Positions 21,985-32,174 of a stretch of DNA of 64,000 nucleotides are shown here, piece by piece. This DNA comes from Pseudomonadota bacterium. Its GTDB lineage: Bacteria; Pseudomonadota; Gammaproteobacteria; Burkholderiales; Gallionellaceae. The translations under genes were made by a program, and so were the position numbers. The stretch covers positions 1-64,000 of the forward strand of contig JAJXVB010000007.1 of assembly GCA_021782365.1 (NCBI GenBank), in the 5' to 3' direction. The stretch's first letter is position 1; the number at the start of each line of letters is the position of its first letter. Below the pieces are notes generated by a model, which saw only the letters and a list, made by a program, of their open reading frames with translations, was not told the origin of the DNA and made no database searches.

Positions 21985-23244
21985 TTATATCCTGATCTGG
22001 CCGCTTCCAAGCACGATGTATTTCTGCGAGGTCAGCCCTTCGAGTCCCACGGGGCCGCGCGCGTGTATCTTGTCGGTCGAGATGCCGATCTCGGCGCCCA
22101 GCCCGTATTCGAAACCGTCTGCGAAGCGGGTGGATGCATTGACCATCACCGAGCTCGAGTCCACCTCGCGCAAGAAGCGCATCGCGCTCGAATAGTTTTC
22201 GGTCACGATCGCATCGGTGTGCTGTGAACCATAGGTCGCTATGTGCAATATCGCCTCATCCATGTCTTTCACGATGCGCACGCTTAAGATAGGCGCGAGA
22301 TATTCCGTGCGCCAGTCTTCCTCGTCTGCCGGCTTCATCTCGCGGATCAGCTTGCAGGATGCCTCGTCGCCTCTCAGCTCAACTCCCTTCTCGAGATAGA
22401 TCTTGCAAAGGAAAGGCAGGACGGATGCGGCGATCTCGCCCGAGACGAGCAGGGTTTCCATCGCATTGCATACGCCATAGCGGTGGGTTTTCGCGTTGTC
22501 GGCTATGCGTATCGCCTTGTCGATGTCAGCATCCTTGTCTATATAAACATGGCAGATGCCGTCCAGGTGCTTGATTACGGGAACCCTGGCTTCTTCGGAG
22601 ATGCGCGCGATCAGGCTTTTTCCCCCGCGCGGCACGATCACGTCCACGTATTCCTTCATCGTGATGAGCTCGCCAACCGCAGCCCGGTCTGTCGTCGAGA
22701 CCACCTGAACCGCGTTCTCGGGAAGCCCTGTTGCCTTGAGGCCGGCATGCACGCAGGCCGCGATCGCGCTGTTTGTGTGGAATGCTTCAGATCCCCCGCG
22801 CAGGATCGCCGAGTTGCCGGACTTGATGCAGAGGCCTGCCGCATCGGCCGTGACATTGGGACGGGACTCGTAGATGATGCCGATCACGCCCAGCGGTACG
22901 CGCATCTTTCCGACCTGAATTCCGGATGGGCGGAAGCTCAAACCGCTGATCTCGCCTATCGGGTCTGCGAGCTGCGCGATCTGCAGCAAGCCATCGCTCA
23001 TCGCGCGTATGGTCTTGGGGTTCAATGTCAGGCGGTCTATGGATGCGTCATCCAGGCCGTTTGCGCGCGCTGCGGCCACGTCCTTCGCATTGGCTGCGAG
23101 CAATGCGGGAGACTGCGCCTGCAGTGAGTCTGCGATTGCGGTGAGCGCGCGGTTCTTTTCGTTCGTGGTGGCCTGGGCCATGATGCGCGAAGCGGCCCTT
23201 GCCGCCTGGCCCACGCCTTGCATGTATGCTTTGATGTCTTCCAT
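21985..23244 (-). CDS. proA: Gamma-glutamyl phosphate reductase
   Basis: A 419-residue aldehyde dehydrogenase-fold enzyme, second step of proline synthesis, reducing glutamyl-5-phosphate with NADPH. Signatures: [27 protein letters not shown], and the catalytic Cys in [16 protein letters not shown]. Length equals the family norm. It is divergent from trpC across an 83-base gap. proB is not in the window. Confidence 0.96.
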   Translation of the reverse strand: MEDIKAYMQGVGQAARAASRIMAQATTNEKNRALTAIADSLQAQSPALLAANAKDVAAARANGLDDASIDRLTLNPKTIRAMSDGLLQIAQLADPIGEISGLSFRPSGIQVGKMRVPLGVIGIIYESRPNVTADAAGLCIKSGNSAILRGGSEAFHTNSAIAACVHAGLKATGLPENAVQVVSTTDRAAVGELITMKEYVDVIVPRGGKSLIARISEEARVPVIKHLDGICHVYIDKDADIDKAIRIADNAKTHRYGVCNAMETLLVSGEIAASVLPFLCKIYLEKGVELRGDEASCKLIREMKPADEEDWRTEYLAPILSVRIVKDMDEAILHIATYGSQHTDAIVTENYSSAMRFLREVDSSSVMVNASTRFADGFEYGLGAEIGISTDKIHARGPVGLEGLTSQKYIVLGSGQIRI

Positions 23245-23327
23245 GTCATTAATCTTCTGCGGGAATGATTGCGCATTTTAGCATCCCGCTTGGGGTAGAA
23301 TGCGCGCCTTTCGTTTGGGATTGAAAA

Positions 23328-24146
23328 ATGTCGGACATATTGAACAGGATACTCGAGGTAAAGGCTTCTGAAGTCGTGAAGGCTAAGGCTGAAAGGTCGC
23401 TTGCCGATATGCGCAGGGATGCCGAAACTGCTATGCCTCCACGCGATTTCGTCGGCGCGATCCGTTCGAAGATCGCGGATGGTCTGCCTGCGGTGATCGC
23501 GGAGATCAAGAAGGCGAGCCCGAGCAAAGGCATCATAAGGGATGATTTCAATCCGGCAAAGATCGCGGCAAGCTATGAAAAGCATGGCGCGGCCTGCCTG
23601 TCTGTCCTGACGGACGAAGAATTCTTCAAGGGATGTCCTGCGTATTTGCAGGAAGCGCGTGCTGCATGTTCTCTTCCCGTGCTGCGCAAGGACTTCATGG
23701 TGGATGAGTACCAGATCTACCAGGCGCGCGAGATGGGGGCGGATGCGATATTGCTGATTGCGGCGGCACTCGATTTCGAAAAATTGAAGGCATTCGAGGC
23801 GATTGCCAATGCGCTTGGCATGGCGGTGCTGGTCGAGGTGCACGACGCGGCTGAACTGGAAGTGGCGATGAAGTTGGGCACGCCCCTGATCGGCATCAAC
23901 AACCGCAACCTGCGCACCTTCGAGGTCAGCTTAAGCACCACGCTGGACCTGCTGCCGCGCGTGTTTGCCGATGCCAAGCGTATCGCGGTCACGGAAAGCG
24001 GCATACTGACAATAGACGATGTCAGGCTGATGCGCAAAAACGGTGTAAACACTTTCCTGGTGGGAGAAGCCTTCATGAGGGCTGAAGATCCGGGCGCAGA
24101 GCTGGCAAAACTGTTCAGGAGTGAGGATAAAAGGATTGAGGATTGA
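23328..24146 (+). CDS. trpC: Indole-3-glycerol phosphate synthase
   Basis: A 272-residue TIM-barrel enzyme of tryptophan synthesis. Signatures: [48 protein letters not shown] and VTESGI. The last few residues (about SEDKRIED) are encoded by a GAGGATTGAGG-type simple repeat that continues past the stop, so the C-terminus may be extended by repeat DNA. trpA/B/D/E/F are not adjacent. Confidence 0.96.
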   Translation: MSDILNRILEVKASEVVKAKAERSLADMRRDAETAMPPRDFVGAIRSKIADGLPAVIAEIKKASPSKGIIRDDFNPAKIAASYEKHGAACLSVLTDEEFFKGCPAYLQEARAACSLPVLRKDFMVDEYQIYQAREMGADAILLIAAALDFEKLKAFEAIANALGMAVLVEVHDAAELEVAMKLGTPLIGINNRNLRTFEVSLSTTLDLLPRVFADAKRIAVTESGILTIDDVRLMRKNGVNTFLVGEAFMRAEDPGAELAKLFRSEDKRIED

Positions 24147-24208
24147 GGTGGGTAGGATTGGGGTTCATTCCTCATTCCTCATTCCTCATTCCTGACCCCT
24201 CAATCCTG
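24119..24208. repeat. Simple repeat patch at the trpC 3' end
   Basis: AGGATTGAGG-type units near 24130-24146 are followed by four ATTCCTC units (24168-24192) and CCCCTCAATCCTG. The two halves are complementary in type and could pair over the trpC stop. The same units border the palindromic repeats near 36.5, 37.4 and 11.7 kb, but no palindromic core is present here. Confidence 0.75.
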
Positions 24209-24216
24209 CTTTTGAC

Positions 24217-24238
24217 TGTTGCAAAAATGCAACATTTT
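24217..24238 (+). terminator. Terminator-like hairpin downstream of trpC
   Basis: TGTTGCA (24217-24223), loop AAAA, TGCAACA (24228-24234), then TTTTGTT. It lies 70 bases after the trpC stop, beyond the simple repeats. Confidence 0.6.
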
Positions 24239-24392
24239 GTTAAGTTTTTGTGACAAACCGCGATATCCGCTTGCATGAAAAATTTATATCAGCATAATTC
24301 GTTCCAGAATTTTCTGATGAAGAAAATTTAATTTGACTTGCCGAAATCTGGTGAATCAGAGAACTTAAAACAATTTTATCGAGGATAAATAG

Positions 24393-25757
24393 ATGAAGAT
24401 GAACAAGATTCTGTTGGCCATTCTGGCGATGGGTACGACTGCAGGCGTTGCACAAGCCGAAGTCAACATGGTCAGCACCGATAGCACGACCGTCAGCCTG
24501 TACGGCATCCTGGATGCAGGCGTGGTTCAGATGACCAATGCCGGCAACATCAGCCCTAACTTTGTGACTGGCGCAGTGCCAACTGGCGCCAATAAGACTT
24601 CCGCGAAGATTAGCGGCAACACAGTGCGCGGCATGATGAACGGTGGCGAATCTGCAACCCGTTGGGGCGTTTTGGGTTCCGAAGATCTGGGTGACGGCAA
24701 CAAGGCATTCTTCAAGCTGGAGAGCGGTTTCAGCGTGGCTAACGGCACCCTCGCCAATTCCGGTTTGAATAGCGGCAACGTAACGCAAAGAACCATGGCG
24801 GCTGACACCTCTCTGGAAGGCCAGCTCTTCGGTCGCGCAGCCTATGTCGGCCTTTCCAATACAGACCTCGGTGCGGTTTCCTTTGGTCGCCAAAACAACC
24901 TGCAGCTCGACATCATTGCATCGACCGCTGGCGGCTATGATCCGGTGAACGCGCAGATGTTCTCTCCTATCAACTTCTCCGGCTTCTACGGCGGCGGCGG
25001 CGAGACCGACAATGCGCGTGTTGATCAGTCTGTCAAGTATTCGAAGCAGATCGGCAACTTCAACGTGAACGCGCTGTACGCATTCGGCGGTGTTGCTGGC
25101 AATTCGGCTGCGCGCAGCAATGAAGAAATCAATCTGGGTTATGAGGCAGATACCTTCGGCGTTCAGGGCGCAGCGATGCTGGCCAAGGATACGACCTCCA
25201 TCACCGGGCCGGGAGCAGCGGGACCAGCTCCAACAAATGGTTATGGTATGGTTTCAGCCACGTTCGTGAATCTGACTTCCTACATGCTGACAGGCCGCGT
25301 CAAGGTTACCGAGCCATTGATGCTGAAGGCAGGTTACGAGCGCGTCGAGATTGCTGCTCCTAGCAGCCCGGTTGCTGACGGGCAACTTGGCACCATCTAT
25401 GGTTATCAAATCGCTCCCGGTAATATTGCGGGCGGAACGGGCTCGGCATGGCTGGGTGCGCAGAAGAACGTGAACGTGTACTGGCTGGGTGCCAACTATG
25501 ATCTGTCTTCCAAGACCAAGATCTCGGTTGGTTACTACGATGCGGAAACGGTTGCCGGTTCGGGTAATGGTAACAATGGCATCGTTGGAAGCGGCTCTGA
25601 CAAGTACACTTCCGCGATGATCGAGTACAATCTGAGCAAGAAGACCAACGTATACGCGGCCTTCATGCTGGACAAGAAGTCGGGTTCGGCATCTTTTGGC
25701 CCAACTGCTCCAAGCACCTTCAACACCTACGGTGGCGGTCTGCGAGTCAAGTTCTAA
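24393..25757 (+). CDS. Gram-negative porin
   Basis: A 454-residue outer membrane protein with signal peptide MKMNKILLAILAMG... cut after VAQA and the first strand SVSLYGILDAGV typical of trimeric betaproteobacterial porins; the last residues GGGLRVKF form the C-terminal strand ending in Phe, the outer membrane assembly signal. It should allow passive diffusion of small hydrophilic solutes. GAGGA lies 8 bases before the ATG. A 184-base AT-rich leader follows the trpC terminator. Single gene with its own terminator, consistent with high expression. Confidence 0.94.
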   Translation: MKMNKILLAILAMGTTAGVAQAEVNMVSTDSTTVSLYGILDAGVVQMTNAGNISPNFVTGAVPTGANKTSAKISGNTVRGMMNGGESATRWGVLGSEDLGDGNKAFFKLESGFSVANGTLANSGLNSGNVTQRTMAADTSLEGQLFGRAAYVGLSNTDLGAVSFGRQNNLQLDIIASTAGGYDPVNAQMFSPINFSGFYGGGGETDNARVDQSVKYSKQIGNFNVNALYAFGGVAGNSAARSNEEINLGYEADTFGVQGAAMLAKDTTSITGPGAAGPAPTNGYGMVSATFVNLTSYMLTGRVKVTEPLMLKAGYERVEIAAPSSPVADGQLGTIYGYQIAPGNIAGGTGSAWLGAQKNVNVYWLGANYDLSSKTKISVGYYDAETVAGSGNGNNGIVGSGSDKYTSAMIEYNLSKKTNVYAAFMLDKKSGSASFGPTAPSTFNTYGGGLRVKF

Positions 25758-25796
25758 GTCTTGTGGCCGTTTGATCGGCTGAAGTTTGGAACGCTT

Positions 25797-25828
25797 AAAA
25801 CCCATCGCGGAAACGCGATGGGTTTTTT
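25797..25828 (+). terminator. Rho-independent terminator of the porin gene
   Basis: Stem CCCATCGCG (25801-25809), loop GAAA, CGCGATGGG (25814-25822), then six T; 40 bases after the stop. Confidence 0.92.
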
Positions 25829-25885
25829 CTTGACTATGAAAACCTGACCTAGCATACTTGTTGAAAATTTCAACAAGGAGCAAAA

Positions 25886-26119
25886 ATGGCAACGGTCAAT
25901 TTCAGCGTGCCTGAAGATATCAAGGCCGCTTTTAACGAGACATTCAATCACCAGAACAAGAGTGCGATCATTGCCGAATTGATGCGTGAGGCGGTGGAGC
26001 GTGCGCGCAGACGTCAACGCAGCCAGGATGCGATTTCGAATATTCTGGCGCGGCGCGAGGATGCTCCGGTGTTGACGGAATTGGAATTTCGCCGCGCGCG
26101 GGAGCAGGGCAGACCGTGA
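25886..26119 (+). CDS. Ribbon-helix-helix-like antitoxin (VapB type)
   Basis: A 77-residue protein whose first 45 residues (MATVNFSVPEDIKAAFN..., then a helix with KSAIIAELMREAVER) fit a strand-helix-helix DNA-binding fold, followed by an Arg/Glu-rich tail that would wrap the toxin. AAGGAG precedes the ATG. Its stop overlaps the PIN-domain gene by 4 bases, the usual toxin-antitoxin arrangement; it probably represses its own promoter. Confidence 0.8.
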   Translation: MATVNFSVPEDIKAAFNETFNHQNKSAIIAELMREAVERARRRQRSQDAISNILARREDAPVLTELEFRRAREQGRP

Positions 26120-26550
26120 TTCTGGTGCTGGATGCGAGTGTCGTCATCAAGTGGTTCTTCCGCGATGACCCTGATGAACAGCATGCACAGCGGGCATTGC
26201 AGATATTGCATCTGATGGGCATGGGAGCGATAAGGATTTTGCAGCCGCCTCATTTCATGGCTGAAGTGAGCGCCGTGCTGGCGCGAGAGAAGTCGGAGCG
26301 AGCTCGGGCGGATATCGCCGATCTGCGGAATCTGGAATGGCAAGTCGCGGAGTCTTTCGAGGTTTATGCAGAGGCAATTTCTATGGCCGTGAGGCTGGAG
26401 CATCATTTGTTCGATACGCTTTATCATGCGGTTGCATTAAACGAGCCGGATGCGATGCTGATCACTGCCGATGTGCGCTATTACAATAAAGCCAAGGGCA
26501 TCGGACGCATCGCGCTGCTGGAAAATTTCCTGCTGGACAATGCGCATTGA
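26116..26550 (+). CDS. PIN-domain toxin (VapC-like ribonuclease)
   Basis: A 144-residue PIN protein starting from a GTG within the antitoxin stop (GTGA). It opens with LVLDASVVIKWF, carrying the first acidic metal ligand; E and D ligands follow (PHFMAEVSAVL, FDTLYHAVAL, LITADVRYYN). Such toxins cleave RNA, often tRNA, when free of antitoxin. All four acidic positions appear present, so the toxin is probably active. Confidence 0.85.
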   Translation: MILVLDASVVIKWFFRDDPDEQHAQRALQILHLMGMGAIRILQPPHFMAEVSAVLAREKSERARADIADLRNLEWQVAESFEVYAEAISMAVRLEHHLFDTLYHAVALNEPDAMLITADVRYYNKAKGIGRIALLENFLLDNAH

Positions 26551-26742
26551 GGCCGGATTTAGAATCGACCGATGCGGAAAGCTCCAAACCTCACCGCCAG
26601 TTTTGATTGAAATAGTTTTCATCTTCTCGGGGATGGCATGGTTCGAATTGGCTCTGATGAAATTTTGTTAATGGATGCGGCCTTTCGATTGTGATATTTT
26701 TGTACGAATAATGCACTCAAAAACATTTCACCTGGGGCGCGG

Positions 26743-27429
26743 ATGCCGAGAATTCTGGTCATAGAAGACGATGCGATCACGGCGCAGGAGATCGTGAACG
26801 AGCTCGCGAGCCACGACTTCGATGTCGAATGGGCGAACGACGGAAGCGAAGGGTTGGCGCGCGCGCTCACCGGGAACCACGATCTGATCACGCTGGACCG
26901 CATGCTGCCTTCGATGAATGGGCTGTCCATCGTCACCGAATTGCGCGACAAGAAGATAGACACGCCAGTGCTGATGATCAGCGCATTGAGCGATGTAGAC
27001 GAGCGCGTGGACGGGTTGCGCGCGGGCGGCGACGATTACATGGTGAAGCCCTTCGCCCCCGAGGAAATGGCGGCGAGGGTGGAGGTGCTTCTGAGGCGCC
27101 GCAGTCTGGCTCCTCGTGAGATCAAGCTCAAGGTTTCCGATCTAGAGCTTGATCTTGTCGCGAGACAAGTCATGAGGGCCGACAAGGTGCTGGAGCTCCT
27201 GCCCACGGAGTTTCGCCTTCTGGAATACATGATGCGCAATTCCGGACAGATACTCACGCGCACCATGCTCTTCGAATCGGTCTGGGGTTATCACTTCGAT
27301 CCCGGCACCAACATCATAGATGTGCATATCGCGCGCCTTCGCCGCAAGGTGGACGCCCCCAACATGTCTCCGCTCATCCACACGGTGCGCGGATCGGGCT
27401 ATACGCTTAGCGAAAACTTCTCCAAGTGA
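26743..27429 (+). CDS. OmpR/PhoB-family response regulator
   Basis: A 228-residue regulator. The receiver domain has the acidic pair ED-D (8-10), phosphoacceptor Asp52 (TLDRMLPSMNG) and the conserved Lys in VKPFAPEE. The C-terminal winged helix includes LLPTEFRLLEYMMRN and VDVHIARLRRKVD-like sequence near 190-205. It overlaps the sensor kinase start by 4 bases and sits upstream of an RND pump operon that it probably controls. Confidence 0.93.
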   Translation: MPRILVIEDDAITAQEIVNELASHDFDVEWANDGSEGLARALTGNHDLITLDRMLPSMNGLSIVTELRDKKIDTPVLMISALSDVDERVDGLRAGGDDYMVKPFAPEEMAARVEVLLRRRSLAPREIKLKVSDLELDLVARQVMRADKVLELLPTEFRLLEYMMRNSGQILTRTMLFESVWGYHFDPGTNIIDVHIARLRRKVDAPNMSPLIHTVRGSGYTLSENFSK

Positions 27430-28790
27430 GCATCTCCTCCCAGGTTTCCCGAACGGTCGTCTTCAGGCTGACGCTTTTTTACAGCCTGTTTTTCGCGCTC
27501 TGCGTGGTGCTGCTGCTGGGCTTCGTTTACTGGAAGACGGCGCGCGAGATGAACAGGCGGGTGGATCAGATATTGACGCTGGAGAAGCGCCATTTCGCGG
27601 AACTCTCGCAGGACAGGTTGCCGGAGGAGATAGAGAGGTCGGTCGAGCGGGACCAGCGGCACGTCTATATCTATGGCCTCTTCGCGCCTGACGGTCATCA
27701 TATCGCGGGCAACATGGAGCAGCTTCCGGGTGGCATCCCGATGAACGGCAAGATATACGAGGTCGCTCTTCTTGCGCGCAACATTCAGGCGGACCTGCTC
27801 CCTTCGCGCGTGATGATCTACAGGCTGGGAACGGGCGAACTCCTGCTGCTTGGGCACGACGTGAAGCAGCTCATCGAGTTTGGCGACCTGATGAAGATCG
27901 CCTTCGCCTGGGGCGGATCGCTCACCATCCTGTTGGGTCTGGTCTTCGGGGTCCTGCTGAGCTCCAGGCCGTTAAGCAGGATAGAGCAGATACAGAAGGT
28001 GTGCGAGCGCATCATGCTGGGTGACATCAAGCAGCGTTTGCCTGTCGGGAAGCGCAGCGACGAGCTCGACATGCTTGCAGCCATCGTGAACAGGATGCTC
28101 GACGAGATAGAGAGGCTGATGTCCGAGATCAAGGGGGCGGGCGACAGCATCGCGCACGACCTGCGCACGCCGCTCACGCGTTTGCGCGTGCTACTCCACC
28201 GGGCGCAGCAGCAACTGGGCAATGCCCCTCAAAGAACCATGGTGGACCAGGCGATCATCGAGGTGGATTCCTTGCTCTTGAGATTCCGCGCGCTGCTTCG
28301 CATCTCGGAAATCGAAAACAAGCAGAGGCGCGCAGGCTTCAAGACCATAAGGCTATCGGAAATTCTCGAGCAGGCGGTCAGTCTGATTTCGCCTCTCGCG
28401 GAAGAGAAATCGATACAGATGTCTTTGAAGCTGGCGCACCCCGAGCCGATACACGGGGATGGGGAGCTTCTGATCGAGGCGATGATCAATCTCCTGGACA
28501 ATGCGGTCAAATTCACGCCCCAGGGCGGACGGGTGGAGGTGAGGCTGACTCCCGGCGAGAGCGGCCCGAGAATAGACATCATAGACAGCGGAATCGGCAT
28601 CAAGGAAAACGAGAGAGGGCTGGTCCTGAATCGCTTCTATCGCGGCGAAAACGATATGAATGTTCCGGGCTATGGTCTCGGGCTTGCGATCGTGATGGCG
28701 ATCGTGAAGCTGCACGGCTTCGGGCTCGAGCTATCCGACGCCAATCCCGGAACGCAAGTGACGATTTATTGCTGGCCGCACAGCATTTAA
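27426..28790 (+). CDS. Sensor histidine kinase
   Basis: A 454-residue inner membrane kinase: first membrane helix about 12-34, a periplasmic sensor loop (about 35-155), second helix about 158-180, HAMP domain, phosphoacceptor His in SIAHDLRTPLTRLR, and an ATPase domain with N box LLDNAVKF, and glycine boxes DSGIGI and GYGLGLAI. It starts from a GTG overlapping the regulator stop. The periplasmic loop has no recognisable ligand domain; a metal or envelope stress signal would fit the neighbouring exporter. Confidence 0.92.
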   Translation: MSISSQVSRTVVFRLTLFYSLFFALCVVLLLGFVYWKTAREMNRRVDQILTLEKRHFAELSQDRLPEEIERSVERDQRHVYIYGLFAPDGHHIAGNMEQLPGGIPMNGKIYEVALLARNIQADLLPSRVMIYRLGTGELLLLGHDVKQLIEFGDLMKIAFAWGGSLTILLGLVFGVLLSSRPLSRIEQIQKVCERIMLGDIKQRLPVGKRSDELDMLAAIVNRMLDEIERLMSEIKGAGDSIAHDLRTPLTRLRVLLHRAQQQLGNAPQRTMVDQAIIEVDSLLLRFRALLRISEIENKQRRAGFKTIRLSEILEQAVSLISPLAEEKSIQMSLKLAHPEPIHGDGELLIEAMINLLDNAVKFTPQGGRVEVRLTPGESGPRIDIIDSGIGIKENERGLVLNRFYRGENDMNVPGYGLGLAIVMAIVKLHGFGLELSDANPGTQVTIYCWPHSI

Positions 28791-28976
28791 TAACCATTTG
28801 GCATTAGCGATTTTATCCTTCTCGAGAGAGTGGGATATTTGCTTTGCAAACAATGCTAAACTGCTAATTAAACTTTGTTAATATTCCTTTTGAATGCGCA
28901 TACTTCTGTAAAATGCCGCTGGCAAATTGCAGTGCGGTCAGCCGCGAAGAAATCTTTAAAACTGGAGTAGCCTTAT

Positions 28977-31900
28977 ATGTTATGGATTGTCCGGGTAGCG
29001 TTGAGCCGCCCCTATACGTTTATTGTCCTGGCGTTGCTGATTCTGATTCTAGGCCCTCTGGTTTACATGAACATGCGTACGGATATCTTCCCGGATATCA
29101 AGGTTCCCGTGGTCAGCGCAGTCTGGACCTACAACGGGATGCCGCCGGGAGACATGTCGAGCCGCATCATCACCTTCTATGAAAGGCAGTTGACCTCCTC
29201 GGTCAACGACATCGAACACATCGAGTCTCAGTCCCTGATGGGCGTTGCGGTTGTGAAGATTTTCTTCCAGCCTAGCGTCAACATCAATGCGGCGGTGAGC
29301 CAGGTGACAGCGCTCTCGCAGACGGTGTTGAAGCGCTTGCCGCCTGGCATCACCCCCCCATTGGTTCTGAGCTATAACGCAACCAGCGTTCCGGTATTGC
29401 AGCTGGCGCTCTCGAGCCAGACGCTGCTCGACAACCAGCTCTTCGATATCTCGAACAACTTCATCCGTCCGCAGCTGGCCGAAGTCGAGGGCGCTGCAGT
29501 TCCTTCGCCTTATGGCGGCAAGAACAGGCAGACCCAGGTCGATCTGGACATGCATGCGCTGCGTTCGAAGGGATTGACGCCTCAGGAGGTTACGGACGCG
29601 ATCCTGCGTCAGAGCTTGATCATCCCATCCGGCACGGAGAAGATCGGCAGGTTTGAATATAACGTGATACTCAATGCGAGCCCTCTGGTGCTGGATCAGT
29701 TGAACGATCTGCCGATCAGGTCGGTGAGGGGGGCTACCGTGCTGCTGAGGGACGTTGCGCATGTGCGTGACGGTTTCTCGCCTCAACAGAACATGGTGCG
29801 CGTGAATGGACGCCATTCGGTTCTGACCACCATTCAGAAGAACGGCAGCGCCTCGACGCTTGACATCATCGCCAAGGTCAAGGAGCTGATGCCGCGCATC
29901 GAGGCTGGCGCGCCGCCGGGTCTTGTCGTCAAGATGGTGGGAGACCAGTCGATATTCGTGAAGGCCGCGGTCGACGGCGTTATCCGCGAGGGTGTCATCG
30001 CGGCGGGTCTTACCGGCATGATGATCCTGCTCTTCCTGGGAAGCTGGCGTTCTACATTGATCGTGACGATCTCGATTCCCTTGTCCATCCTTTCTGCGAT
30101 CATCGCGCTCGCGGCGAGCGGGCAGACGCTCAACGTGATGACGCTGGGCGGATTGGCTCTTGCCGTGGGTATCCTGGTGGACGAGGCGACCGTGACGATA
30201 GAGAGTATCAACTGGCATCTCGAGCAGGGCAAACCTGTGGAGGCTTCCGTCCTGGACGGAGCGAACCAGATCGTTGTGCCGGCCTTCGTGTCTCTGATCG
30301 CGATCTGTATCGTGTTCGTCCCGATGTTCTTCCTGTCTGGCGTGCAGAAATATCTCTTCGTGCCTTTGGCCGAGGCGGTGATCTTCGCGATGATCTCCTC
30401 CTTCATTCTGTCCCGCACCCTGGTGCCTACGCTTGCAAAATACCTGCTGCGTCAGCATCTGCAGCACGTGGATGGCCATCATCCCGCGCCTTCGAGGAAT
30501 CCGCTGGTCAGATTCCAGCGGGGATTCGAGCGCATATTCAGCAGGACGCGCGATGGCTACAAGGCGCTTTTGCTGATCGCGCTCTCCAGGCGAGGGCCGT
30601 TCGTGATCGGATTCTTGAGCCTCGTGTTCCTGACCTTTGCGCTGATTCCGTTCCTGGGCAGGAATTTCTTCCCCGAGGTGGATGCGGGTCAGATCAAGAT
30701 GCATATCCGCGCGCAGACTGGAACGAGGCTGGAGGAGACAGCTCGCCTGGTCGACGAGATCGAGAACGACATCCGTACGATGATACCCGCCAGCGAAATC
30801 AAGAACGTGGTGGACAACATCGGCCTGCCGGTCAGCGGTGTGAACCTGACCTACAGCAACTCTTCTCCTATCGGTCCTGGGGACTCGGACATACTGATTT
30901 CTCTGAACGAAGGGCATAAGCCGACAGCGGATTATGTGCGCATGTTGCGCGAGAAGCTGAAGGACGATTTCCCCGGCACTACCTTTGCGTTTCTGCCCGC
31001 GGACATCGTGAGCCAGATTCTGAACTTCGGCATGCCGGCGCCTATCGACATCCAGGTGATCGGATTCAAGCGCAAGGAGAACCAGGTATATGCAGCGAAG
31101 ATCATGGATCGCCTGAGGAAGGTCAAAGGCCTGGCCGACCTGCGAGTTCAGCAGGCCTTCAACCAGCCTGAAATCCACGTGACTGTCGATCGCACGAGGT
31201 CGAGGGAGCTGGGAATGACTCAGCGCGAGATCGCGAACAACATGCTGGTCTCCCTTGCAGGCAGTCTGCAGACGGCACCTACCTTCTGGGTGAACCCGAG
31301 CAACGGCGTGTCCTACCCTCTGGTGGTGCAGGCCCCGCAGTACCGCATGGACACGCTGAACGATCTGAGGAACATTCCGGTCGCTCCGGGCCAGAAGGCC
31401 AATCTTCCCTCGCAGCTATTGGGCAGCGTTGCCGACATAGGCCGCGGGCAGGGCGAGGCGGTTGTTTCTCATTATGACGTTCAGCCCACGATAGACATCT
31501 TCGGCGCTGCCCAGGATCGCGATCTTGGAAGCGTTGCGAGCGACATCGAGAAGATCGTCAAGGATACCGAGGCGGATGTGCCCAAGGGTTCGTTCGTCGT
31601 GGTGCGCGGCCAGGTCAAGGCGATGAGCGATTCATACCGGGAGCTGCTTTTCGGCTTGCTTGGCTCCATCGTTCTGATCTACTTCCTGATCGTCGTGAAC
31701 TTCCAGTCCTGGCTTGATCCTTTCGTGATCATCACCGGGTTGCCCGCAGCGCTTGCGGGCATTATCTGGATGCTGTTCATCACGCATACCCCGCTTTCCG
31801 TGCCTGCGCTGACGGGAGCGATCATGTGCATGGGTGTGGCGACGGCCAACAGTATTCTGGTGATCAGCTTTGCGCGGGAACGGTTGCAACTGGGTGATAG

Positions 31901-32174
31901 CGGCATCACGGCCGCGGTCGAGGCGGGCTTCATCCGCTTCCGTCCTGTCCTGATGACCGCGCTTGCGATGGTCATCGGCATGATCCCGATGTCCCTGGGT
32001 TTTGGCGATGGCGGCGAACAGAACGCGCCGCTCGGACGCGCGGTGATCGGCGGTCTTCTGTTTGCGACGGTCGCGACGCTGTTCTTTGTGCCGGTCGTGT
32101 TCAGTCTGGTACATGGCAAGAAAGGTAAAACCGATCCTTCAAAAGAGGATACTTTGATAATGGAGCATGCATGA
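28977..32174 (+). CDS. RND-superfamily efflux permease (HAE1-like)
   Basis: A 1065-residue proton-driven exporter, standard duplicated topology. N-terminus MLWIVRVALSRPYTF and helix-4 motif GILVDEATVTIESI (Asp-Glu in place of the AcrB Asp pair) place it in a different RND branch from the pump at 4957. It heads a four-gene block with adaptor, outer membrane protein and cytochrome c. The 186-base gap upstream of it, after the kinase gene, could hold a promoter for the regulator. Confidence 0.93.
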   Translation: MLWIVRVALSRPYTFIVLALLILILGPLVYMNMRTDIFPDIKVPVVSAVWTYNGMPPGDMSSRIITFYERQLTSSVNDIEHIESQSLMGVAVVKIFFQPSVNINAAVSQVTALSQTVLKRLPPGITPPLVLSYNATSVPVLQLALSSQTLLDNQLFDISNNFIRPQLAEVEGAAVPSPYGGKNRQTQVDLDMHALRSKGLTPQEVTDAILRQSLIIPSGTEKIGRFEYNVILNASPLVLDQLNDLPIRSVRGATVLLRDVAHVRDGFSPQQNMVRVNGRHSVLTTIQKNGSASTLDIIAKVKELMPRIEAGAPPGLVVKMVGDQSIFVKAAVDGVIREGVIAAGLTGMMILLFLGSWRSTLIVTISIPLSILSAIIALAASGQTLNVMTLGGLALAVGILVDEATVTIESINWHLEQGKPVEASVLDGANQIVVPAFVSLIAICIVFVPMFFLSGVQKYLFVPLAEAVIFAMISSFILSRTLVPTLAKYLLRQHLQHVDGHHPAPSRNPLVRFQRGFERIFSRTRDGYKALLLIALSRRGPFVIGFLSLVFLTFALIPFLGRNFFPEVDAGQIKMHIRAQTGTRLEETARLVDEIENDIRTMIPASEIKNVVDNIGLPVSGVNLTYSNSSPIGPGDSDILISLNEGHKPTADYVRMLREKLKDDFPGTTFAFLPADIVSQILNFGMPAPIDIQVIGFKRKENQVYAAKIMDRLRKVKGLADLRVQQAFNQPEIHVTVDRTRSRELGMTQREIANNMLVSLAGSLQTAPTFWVNPSNGVSYPLVVQAPQYRMDTLNDLRNIPVAPGQKANLPSQLLGSVADIGRGQGEAVVSHYDVQPTIDIFGAAQDRDLGSVASDIEKIVKDTEADVPKGSFVVVRGQVKAMSDSYRELLFGLLGSIVLIYFLIVVNFQSWLDPFVIITGLPAALAGIIWMLFITHTPLSVPALTGAIMCMGVATANSILVISFARERLQLGDSGITAAVEAGFIRFRPVLMTALAMVIGMIPMSLGFGDGGEQNAPLGRAVIGGLLFATVATLFFVPVVFSLVHGKKGKTDPSKEDTLIMEHA

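Noticed and set aside
29049..31178. A 709-codon open frame antisense to the RND permease
   Set aside because: It mirrors the codon pattern of the opposite strand, is Arg/His/Gln-rich with no domain, and overlaps a clear transporter gene.
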